From Pisaster brevispinus (Eukaryota > Echinodermata > Asteroidea > Forcipulatida > Asteriidae): a stretch of 64,000 nucleotides of DNA. Position numbers and translations under genes: made by a program. The notes under the pieces are model-generated. The model did no database searches, was not told the DNA's origin, and saw only the letters and a program-made list of their open reading frames with translations. Location: assembly GCA_023634235.1 (NCBI GenBank), contig JAMKCF010000004.1, positions 26,172,527 to 26,236,526 on the forward strand. The letters are read 5' to 3'. How positions within the stretch are numbered: position 1 is the stretch's first letter; each line of letters begins with the position of its first letter. Below are positions 57,088-64,000 of the stretch, in pieces.

Positions 57088-57863
57088 TGACCTTCACCCC
57101 TACAGGCCGGGTGGTGAAGGAAGTGAAAACAAAGGCCTCATCTGTGCAAAACAAAGTTGAACCAAGTCAACAAAAGACCAGGGCTGAAGCTAAGATCGCT
57201 GGTAAGAGCTTGCCCATACAAACAACTCAGAAATCAGGTAGGGAAGACAGAACTAAAGCCCCTTCCACACAGAAAACAGTGCACAAAATTGAAAGTAATA
57301 TAAACAGCATGAGCGCTGATGACATCCTGTCCAAATTGGTAAAAACAAGTCCAGTAGTCAAAGTCATGTTTGGCAACACTGGTGTGAGTTGTGTGTTGGA
57401 CACTGGGGCAGAGACATCATTGATTTCAGCATCATTTTATAATCAACACCTCAAAAAAACACTTGGTGACCCTCAAACTGTTGGCACATATCTTCAGGTA
57501 TACGGAGCCAACGGGATGGAGATTCCGATCAAGGGTTATGTGGAAATACCCCTTAGTTTGCTTGGTCAAAATTTGACGGCATACTTTTTGGTGGTTGATG
57601 ACTGTAGTACGGGTGAGGCCTTAGGACGGGGAAAGCGTGCTCCAGTGCTAATTGGGTGCAATATAATGCATGAGCTCAAAGAAGTACCAATTGACAAAAG
57701 TAGGGCGGATGCTGATGTTTGGAGTACGGTTCTTCAGTGGTATCGGCTTACAAAAGTCTTCCCTGAAGAACGCATTCAAAATAGTGGTAGCGTTTACAAT
57801 GCAAATGTACGCGCACAAGTAAAGAACCCCAAGTTATATGGCCACGAGAGTCACGGTCGTTGA
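57087..57863 (+). CDS. pro: Retrotransposon aspartic protease region
   Basis: 258 codons in a separate frame. The retropepsin active-site loop LDTGAETSLIS lies at about 57398-57430, followed by the flap region and VLIGCNIM near 57648-57668 (I-G-x-N motif). The N-terminal third is Lys/Thr/Gln-rich and resembles a Gag-Pol linker. The frame overlaps pol by 4 nt (TTGA), so pol needs a -1 shift or reinitiation. Confidence 0.88.
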   Translation: MTFTPTGRVVKEVKTKASSVQNKVEPSQQKTRAEAKIAGKSLPIQTTQKSGREDRTKAPSTQKTVHKIESNINSMSADDILSKLVKTSPVVKVMFGNTGVSCVLDTGAETSLISASFYNQHLKKTLGDPQTVGTYLQVYGANGMEIPIKGYVEIPLSLLGQNLTAYFLVVDDCSTGEALGRGKRAPVLIGCNIMHELKEVPIDKSRADADVWSTVLQWYRLTKVFPEERIQNSGSVYNANVRAQVKNPKLYGHESHGR

Positions 57864-60800
57864 TATGCAGGATTGGGGCCCCTATGAGTAAATTTCAAGG
57901 ACAAACCATTGTAACTGAAGGCTGCCAAATCAGTCCTTTGTACAGCAATGGTAGTGACACTGTGCAAACAAATAACGTTCCTAAGGGTTGCCTAGTTTAC
58001 GACAGTGTAGGGAAAACTGATGGGAGAACCGTACAGGTGACAGTTGCAAATCTGAGTGCGCAAATGATTGTTATACCACCCCACACTAAACTTGCTTCTG
58101 TTACAGCAGTGCAATCCACCGGTCAAATTCAGCTCAAACAAAAAGAAGATGGCATTCAGGTTTCACTTGATAGAGTTGTTGTTGCTCAACAGGTTCAGTC
58201 TGAAATCAGTGACTTAGAGGCTGAGAAAAATGTCAACTCCTTTGACTCTGAGAAACGACAGTTATATACTTTCAAAGATGGTTCCAATTACCGGTTGCCC
58301 ACTGGGTTATCTTTATCCCTGTGTAACTTAACAATTGATGAGAGGGACGAGGTAGTTCGTCTCATACAGAAACATGATTCAACCTTCTCAAGAGATGACT
58401 TTGATGTGGGTTTATGTTCTAAGATACCACACAAAATACAATTAAGTGATAAGCAGCCAGTTAGGCAACCATATCGAAGGATCCCACCTCATCAACTGTC
58501 CGAGGTAAGGGAACTATTACAAAAACTGGCAGATCAGGGTGTCATCCGGCAAAGTGAGAGTCCATATGCAAGCCCCATCGTTCTTGTTAAAAAGAAAGAT
58601 GGTTCTCTTCGTATGTGTATAGATTATAGACAGCTTAATGCAAAAACTGTCAAAGATTCTTTTCCCCTCCCACGTATCCAAGAGTCATTGGAAGCATTGA
58701 AAGGTGCCCAGTATTTCTCCTCTCTAGATCTTGCTCATGGTTATCATCAAGTTACTATGGACAACAAATCTATTGAACAGACAGCGTTCCGAGTACCTTT
58801 TGGTCTCTATGAATATACTCGGATGCCATTTGGATTAGTTAATGCTCCAGGTACTTTCCAGCGGGTTATGGAAAGTTGTTTGGGTGACTTAAACCTCTCT
58901 GAACTCCTGATTTACCTGGATGACATTCTGGTCTACTCTGATTCAATTAGCGATCAGATTAAGCGTCTTGACAAAGTATTAACAAGACTTGGGGAATTTG
59001 GATTGAAAGTAAAAGGAAAAAAATGCAAACTTTTCCAGACACAAGTTTCATACCTGGGTCATGTAGTATGTGCAGAAGGGATCAAAGTAGATGAAGAAAA
59101 AATACAGAAAGTGAAAGATTGGCCAACACCCGCAACAACTGAACAGCTTCATTCCTTCTTGGGATTAGCAGGGTACTACAGACGATTTGTCAAAGGTTTC
59201 GCACAAATTGCAGCTCCCCTCCATGCTCTATTGTGTCAGGGTGGTGATCAGATCTATAAGAAGAACAAAACTGATATAAAGCGCCCAAAGAAATATACCA
59301 CGTTTTTGTGGTCAAATGAAGCTCAGTGTGCATTCGATAATTTGAAGAAAATTCTGACCGAAGCACCAGTTTTGGCTTATCCAGATTTCACCCGCCCTTT
59401 CCTCCTTGAAACAGATGCTTCATTCAAAGGGTTGGGGGCTTGTTTGTCTCAAGAAGGGGCAGATGGGAAACAACATCCAGTGGCATATGCAAGTAGGGGA
59501 CTTAGAGGTCCAGAAAGCCGGTACCCAGACTTAAGTGCCTTCAAATTGGAGCTACTTGCAGTGAAGTGGGCAGTTGTTGATAAGTTTAGGGATTATTTGT
59601 TGAGTGTACCCTTTGTAGTACTCACGGATAATAATCCTTTGGCGTACTTAAAGACTGCAAAACTTGGGGCTTGTGAAATGCGCTGGGTTGCACAATTAGC
59701 TGCATTTAACTTTGACGTTAAATATAGAGCAGGTGCAGAAAACAAGTGTGCTGATGCTCTAAGTAGATGCCCGGGGATGACAGATGTTAGTATGATACAG
59801 GTTGAAGCTATGTTCCAGCAAAAGACACATAGTACTTGCATACCTGTAGAATCGACGGAAGGTGTGCATAGTTGTCTTACTCAGGCTGCTGTAGCTGCAG
59901 AACATATTATTCCAATAGTGTTTTCAGAAGTCAATGCAAACTCAGCGCTGTATCCATCATGGAATCCTGAACAATTAAGACGTTTTCAGGAAAGTGATCC
60001 TACTCTGAAATTAGTGTGGAAACTGTGGCAGGAAAAATGGGGCCCTCGGGAAAACATACCAATTCAAATTGATTCAAAGACAATGAGTGACCTAAAACCA
60101 TGGCTGAGAGAGTGGTCAAGATTTGTTGTGAGGCAAGGTGTTCTTTGTCGTAGGGTTATTGACCCCGTAAGTGGGGAATTTCATCAGGTTCTGACTCCAA
60201 AGACACTGATTAAGAAAATATTGTCAGCAGCACATGATGAGTGGGGTCACCAGGGCATGAAAAGAACAACAGAAATTGTACGTAAACGTTGCTTCTGGCC
60301 GCATTTGAATCGCACTATCAATGAGTATGTGAACGAATGTCCCTCTTGTATCCTTGCTAAAGCTCCACATAATGAGGGGGGATCACCAATGCGACACCTG
60401 CTTGCTTTCAAACCATTAGAGTTACTGGCTATGGATTTCGTGAAGATAGACAGAGGAAAGGGTGGCTTTGAAGATGTTCTTGTGTTGACTGATGCTTTCA
60501 CGAAATTTGCCCAAGCAATCCCTTGTAAAGACCAATTAGCGTCCACAGTTGCAAGAGTTTTGCGTGACAGCTGGTTCACTAGATTTGGAATACCTATCAG
60601 GCTACATAGTGATCAAGGGAGGAATTTTGAAAGTGAAGTGATAAAGGAACTCTGCAAGTTGTATGGAATAAAAAAAAGTCACACTACGCCTTACCACCCA
60701 GAAGGTAATGGGCAAGCTGAACGCTTCAATCGAACTCTTTTCTCATTGATTAAGTCACTAGAAGAGAAAGACCGGCGTAAATGGCCAGACCTTCTCTCCC

Positions 60801-61264
60801 ACTTGGTGTATGTGTACAATACTACACCACACACAGTCACCCGAGTAGCCCCATTCACCTTGCTTTTTGGTAGGGAGCCCACCCTTCCCCTTGATCACCT
60901 GATAAGTAATTCCAAACAAAGCTGGGATAATGATTTTGTTGAAGAACAAGCAGCACTATTGCAAAGGGCAGGAGAACTTGTGGGGCAACGAATTCAAATT
61001 CAGGCAAACACAAATGAGAAGTATGGTGAGAGTAAACGGACATTCTGTCCTATCCCAATAGGTGCTCAGGTACTTCTGAAGAGATGTTCCTTTAAAGGGA
61101 GACATAAATTAGAAAATCACTTTGAGACAGAGCCATATGTGGTTGTTAATGTAAATTCACATCGGGATGTATTTACAATTCGACCTATCAAAGGAGGTCA
61201 TGAGCGGGTGGTAAATAGAAAATATCTGCGTATCTGCCCAGTCACTGAAATCCAAAATCATTAA
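57860..61264 (+). CDS. pol: Retrotransposon polyprotein: reverse transcriptase, RNase H, integrase
   Basis: 1134 codons, uninterrupted. RT runs from about residue 200 (ASPIVLVKKKDGSLRMCIDY; FSSLDLAHGYHQV; catalytic YLDD near residue 352, nt 58913). RNase H follows (ETDASFKGLGACLSQ; TDNNPLAYL; ADALSRCP). Integrase has an HHCC zinc motif (H..H...C..C in HDEWGHQG...CPSC, about residue 793 on) and the DDE core (MDFV; HSDQGRNFES near residue 916; YHPEGNGQAERFNRT), then a GPY/F-like C-terminal module (LKRCSFKGRHKLENHFETEP). The PR-RT-RH-IN order is that of Ty3/Gypsy (Metaviridae). Whether this element belongs to a clade known from fish or invertebrates needs a tree. All catalytic motifs that I can see are intact. 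Confidence 0.97.
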   Translation: MICRIGAPMSKFQGQTIVTEGCQISPLYSNGSDTVQTNNVPKGCLVYDSVGKTDGRTVQVTVANLSAQMIVIPPHTKLASVTAVQSTGQIQLKQKEDGIQVSLDRVVVAQQVQSEISDLEAEKNVNSFDSEKRQLYTFKDGSNYRLPTGLSLSLCNLTIDERDEVVRLIQKHDSTFSRDDFDVGLCSKIPHKIQLSDKQPVRQPYRRIPPHQLSEVRELLQKLADQGVIRQSESPYASPIVLVKKKDGSLRMCIDYRQLNAKTVKDSFPLPRIQESLEALKGAQYFSSLDLAHGYHQVTMDNKSIEQTAFRVPFGLYEYTRMPFGLVNAPGTFQRVMESCLGDLNLSELLIYLDDILVYSDSISDQIKRLDKVLTRLGEFGLKVKGKKCKLFQTQVSYLGHVVCAEGIKVDEEKIQKVKDWPTPATTEQLHSFLGLAGYYRRFVKGFAQIAAPLHALLCQGGDQIYKKNKTDIKRPKKYTTFLWSNEAQCAFDNLKKILTEAPVLAYPDFTRPFLLETDASFKGLGACLSQEGADGKQHPVAYASRGLRGPESRYPDLSAFKLELLAVKWAVVDKFRDYLLSVPFVVLTDNNPLAYLKTAKLGACEMRWVAQLAAFNFDVKYRAGAENKCADALSRCPGMTDVSMIQVEAMFQQKTHSTCIPVESTEGVHSCLTQAAVAAEHIIPIVFSEVNANSALYPSWNPEQLRRFQESDPTLKLVWKLWQEKWGPRENIPIQIDSKTMSDLKPWLREWSRFVVRQGVLCRRVIDPVSGEFHQVLTPKTLIKKILSAAHDEWGHQGMKRTTEIVRKRCFWPHLNRTINEYVNECPSCILAKAPHNEGGSPMRHLLAFKPLELLAMDFVKIDRGKGGFEDVLVLTDAFTKFAQAIPCKDQLASTVARVLRDSWFTRFGIPIRLHSDQGRNFESEVIKELCKLYGIKKSHTTPYHPEGNGQAERFNRTLFSLIKSLEEKDRRKWPDLLSHLVYVYNTTPHTVTRVAPFTLLFGREPTLPLDHLISNSKQSWDNDFVEEQAALLQRAGELVGQRIQIQANTNEKYGESKRTFCPIPIGAQVLLKRCSFKGRHKLENHFETEPYVVVNVNSHRDVFTIRPIKGGHERVVNRKYLRICPVTEIQNH

Positions 61265-61276
61265 CTTAACCAACAA

Positions 61277-61507
61277 ATGATGGAAAGAGTTGATCCTAAT
61301 CTCGATGTTGAACTAAACAGTGAGTTTTCTTACTGTTCTGATGATGAACAAGAATTTGTATTAAGATTGCAAGGAGATCAGATACAAGATAGTCTGAGTC
61401 AACAATCGGACACAGACAGACCAGTAGGAGACCTCAGAAGGTCAAGAAGACCAAATCTGGGTAAACACAGTAATCCTTTCCACTTACCACGCTCTATTCT
61501 TTTGTAG
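61277..61507 (+). CDS. Pol C-terminal tail / small downstream frame
   Basis: 76 codons in the same frame as pol, 12 nt after its TAA. It is acidic then basic (RRSRRPNLGKHSNPFHLPRS), resembling the C-terminal tails of related Gypsy polyproteins. The intervening TAA at 61262-61264 is therefore probably a nonsense change or a read-through site. Confidence 0.55.
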   Translation: MMERVDPNLDVELNSEFSYCSDDEQEFVLRLQGDQIQDSLSQQSDTDRPVGDLRRSRRPNLGKHSNPFHLPRSILL

Positions 61508-62003
61508 TTTGTTCAGAACCCTGACCCTACATACCTACTATGATAAGTCTTGGGTCTACAATAAAATAAGTCAAGGCTCTACAATAAAATATAATATATT
61601 AATCGTTAAAGTATTGTACAATAATATGTATAATTTGCATAAGTGTCTGTATCCTGCTCGTGTTGCATTTCCACAGAATACTGCATTGCGAATTTAATTA
61701 AGTATTCTTGTTTGTTTCATTGATTAAGGAGCCACACATTGACAAAGTATATTGGTTCAGTAATGTGCATTGATGTTATTAGTTTGACTTTTAAAATTTA
61801 TGATTTCATGTTTTATTGTAAATATCGCCATTAAAAGATTTCCATAATAATCTAAAAAAATATATATATATAAAAATTGTATTAAGAAATTACCATAACA
61901 CTGTATAATTATTTAATTCAATACACACCTCTTGATTCACCTCTTTAAGATTTACCACTTTGGTATCTACAGGGGTAGATACTATTCAAAAACATGGGAG
62001 AGT
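61508..62003 (+). other. Retrotransposon 3' untranslated region and polypurine tract
   Basis: AT-rich, with a TATATATATATA run at 61859-61872. It ends in ACATGGGAGAGT (61992-62003) immediately before the 3' LTR, serving as the plus-strand primer tract. No envelope-like frame. Confidence 0.7.
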
Positions 62004-62346
62004 TGTAGTGATGTGAAATTATATAGTTGTGAAAAGCTATGTGCGTGCGTGCATGCGTGCATGCGTGAACGCATATGTGCGCATGCGATAGAACTAAAAA
62101 AATAATATTATTAATTGGAATTAAGTAGAAGTTATTAAGAAATAAGGCAGTTGGGATTTTGCTGTTGAGGAGGAAAGACGTATGATTGAGAGACCAGGAG
62201 ATTGGAATAAAATTATTTAAAAGGATTTGGCGAACGTTATATTTGTATTCCATTTGTGTCTTCTATTCACCGTACTTCATAAATCCCTGCATCCACCCGC
62301 TTCCCGCGAAGCGTTCCGCATCAATTAGCGAACCTGAAACTTTACA
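62004..62346 (+). repeat. 3' LTR (343 bp)
   Basis: The same TG...CA ends as the 5' LTR. It carries 8 extra bp in the GTGCATGC microsatellite and 3 extra bp at GAGGAGG, plus four substitutions (e.g. ATATAG for ATACAG, CCCGCG for CCCACG). Confidence 0.95.
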
Positions 62347-63480
62347 GTATCAGAAAACATATTAAAAAAATAATAATGAATAAGGAAATCTGAGATAATA
62401 GATAAATCCTTTGTGTTGATTGGGCATATATTGAAAGTAAAGTAAACGGTTTACAATTTTTACATAAATTGACCAGCGGTGTGGATTTCAGTGTACATTG
62501 CATACACATTACTGTGGGTTACACACAACTCTAGCAAAGTGATTCGTGGTCTTTAATATTCATAAAGCAAAAATAAGAATAAGAAAGCTTGATAACAATA
62601 TGGTAAAATGAGAAATACTTCATCCTTTGTGTATGGATTGCCAGTCTTTGATTGGCTTAATTTGAACGATAAAGTGTTAAAAAAGCCATTTTAAAATTTA
62701 CCGCGTTGATTTTTTCGCACGGCAGTGTAGTACACACGCAAAGACTGCTACAAAGTCAATCATGGGTTTTAATACTAACAATTCTGAAATAAATATGTCA
62801 GCTTTAAACAAATCTGAAAAAATCAACAATAATACGCCAATCTTTTGTGTGTGGAATGCCAGTCTTTGATAGGCTTAGTTTGGATGATAAAGTGTTAAGA
62901 ACGCCATTTTACTAATCTACCCCTGGCGTTGATGTATTTGTACACAGTATACGCACGGCAGTGTTGTACACACACAAAGACTGCTGCAAAGTCAACCGTG
63001 GGTTTGAATATTGAAAAATCAAAAATAAATATAAGAAAGCTTTATAAAAATATAGAAAAATCAACAATAACAAACCATTTCTTTGTGTATGGAATGCCAG
63101 TCTTTAATTTGCTTAGTTCCAATGGTAAAGTGTTGAAAAAGCTGTTTTACAAATCCACCCCTAAAGCGTTGATTTCTTCATACATGGCACATGCACGGTA
63201 GAGTAGTACACAGGCAAAAAGTGCTGCAAAGTCAATCGTGGTCTTTATAATTAGAAAATCAGAAATAAATAAAACAAAGTCTTTTAATTGGCTTAGTTTG
63301 AATGATAAAGTGTTAAGAACGCCGCTTTACAAATCTACCCCTGACGTTGATTTTTTCGCACACAGTATACGCACAGCAGTGTACTAACACGCACAAACTG
63401 CTGCAAAGGGACTCGCGGTCTTAAAAAAATTAAAATAAATAAATAAATACTTATCGGGGAGCAATTTAACGCACAGAAAA
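62347..63480 (+). repeat. Satellite-like tandem array, direct copies
   Basis: Four to five diverged units of about 220-240 bp. Landmarks: TTTGTGTATGGAATGCCAGT (62628 as a variant, 62845, 63082), TTTGAATGATAAAGTGTTAA, TTTTACAAATCTACCCCTG, GTTGATTTTTTCGCAC, ACACGCAAAGACTGCTGCAA. Inverted relatives are at 53050-53600. Frames within it are not genes. Confidence 0.85.
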
Positions 63481-64000
63481 ATGAACCAATAATTCACAAA
63501 ACAAAACCGGTGTTGATATTATAAACACGCACACACTCCCGCAACTACACAAAGTATAATGCGGAGAATGACAAATGCCACACGTAGGTATTTCACTCGC
63601 GTCAAGCACATTGCAGCCACAAGAGAATTGCTTGAAGGACTATGTCAAGTCAAAATGTGTTCTTGCTGTTGTGGTTACTTCAGATCTTTATTCACGAGTA
63701 GCGATCGACCTGGCGTTTTTGGAAAGTAACAACTACCTATATAAAGTTTTTTTCTTAAAAAAAACCAAACCCCCCCCCCACATTACTATTTTAACTTACA
63801 TGTATGTACCATATGTATATTTTTATCTGAGTATATAGGGTATACTTACGCTGCACTTTTGAAAAAGAAAATTGTCTCATTTTATACTCTTTAAGAAATG
63901 TTTAATGTTGTTCAGCACCTATGGGTTGGTTCAGCATGAGGCACTCAATAAATCTAATTATTAGGATTCATTATTTGTTTAAAGAATTGAACATTTTCAA
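63481..64000. other. No gene seen
   Basis: Array flank and AT-rich DNA with an A4-C9 junction at 63766-63780. The 87-codon plus-strand frame (63575-63838) has no domain or splice support. Confidence 0.3.

Larger units (their letters stand above)
54988..62346 (+). mobile_element. Ty3/Gypsy-type LTR retrotransposon, near-complete, young
   Basis: A 7359-bp element: 5' LTR 54988-55319, gag region, protease, and pol with RT-RNase H-integrase order (diagnostic of Ty3/Gypsy), then 3' LTR 62004-62346. A primer-binding-site candidate, TGGTAACACGGATGG, begins 2 nt after the 5' LTR and partly resembles an initiator-tRNA-Met complement. A short purine tract (CATGGGAGAG) precedes the 3' LTR. No envelope gene. 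Pol is open end to end, but gag carries a frameshift and the pol tail is cut by a stop, so this copy is probably not autonomous. No matching short target-site duplication is evident (TGAGT versus GTATC). Confidence 0.96.

Noticed and set aside
61508..62003. Envelope gene in the LTR element
   Set aside because: Only short AT-rich frames are present between pol and the 3' LTR.

Overview
This is animal nuclear DNA. Its genes are split by GT-AG introns, it has very long non-coding stretches, and it is dense in repeats: terminal-inverted-repeat (TIR) elements, minisatellites, homopolymeric C/G runs, a LINE remnant, a tRNA-derived SINE and a full Ty3/Gypsy-type LTR retrotransposon. A large-exon NACHT-LRR receptor gene with decayed copies nearby, an SLC16-type transporter with an expanded central loop, and short interspersed repeats I associate with echinoderms all suggest a marine invertebrate deuterostome. 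My best guess is an echinoderm, perhaps a sea star; that is inference, not proof.

Layout, left to right. 1-3.8 kb: two exons (minus) of a secreted or membrane protein with a signal peptide and a fibronectin-III/IL-17-receptor-like N-terminus; the gene runs off the left edge. 4.8-17 kb: no host gene recognised, but many elements: a hAT-like element with a perfect 8-bp target-site duplication, TTAA-flanked MITEs, a 31-bp minisatellite, long hairpins, and a deletion derivative of a PIF/Harbinger-like element still carrying a frameshifted Myb/SANT-like fragment. 18.4-22.4 kb: a complete four-exon UBL4A gene (plus; 156 codons), for the BAG6/TRC tail-anchored-protein pathway. 25.4-29.4 kb: a complete four-exon monocarboxylate-transporter-like gene (minus; 746 codons). 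30.8-31.8 kb: a 981-bp foldback element whose long inverted arms are built of 42-bp repeats, with a perfect 6-bp duplication. 32-35.3 kb: a LINE C-terminal remnant and a patchwork of inverted repeats. 35.3-42.5 kb: no gene recognised.

42.8-45.7 kb (minus) holds a NACHT-LRR receptor exon with an in-frame TAA just before the P-loop. Phase-compatible candidate exons lie upstream to about 52.6 kb, and a decayed NLR fragment sits at 49 kb. 54.988-62.346 kb is a young Ty3/Gypsy-type element: LTRs differing by four substitutions and two small indels, an intact pol reading frame, but a frameshifted gag. It lies inside an array of roughly 220-260-bp repeats, with inverted copies to its left and direct copies to its right.

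The host genes do not form a pathway; they are separate loci (protein targeting, metabolite transport, innate immune sensing and probably cytokine reception) in a repeat-rich neighbourhood. No prokaryotic features (operons, CRISPR, IS elements) are present.
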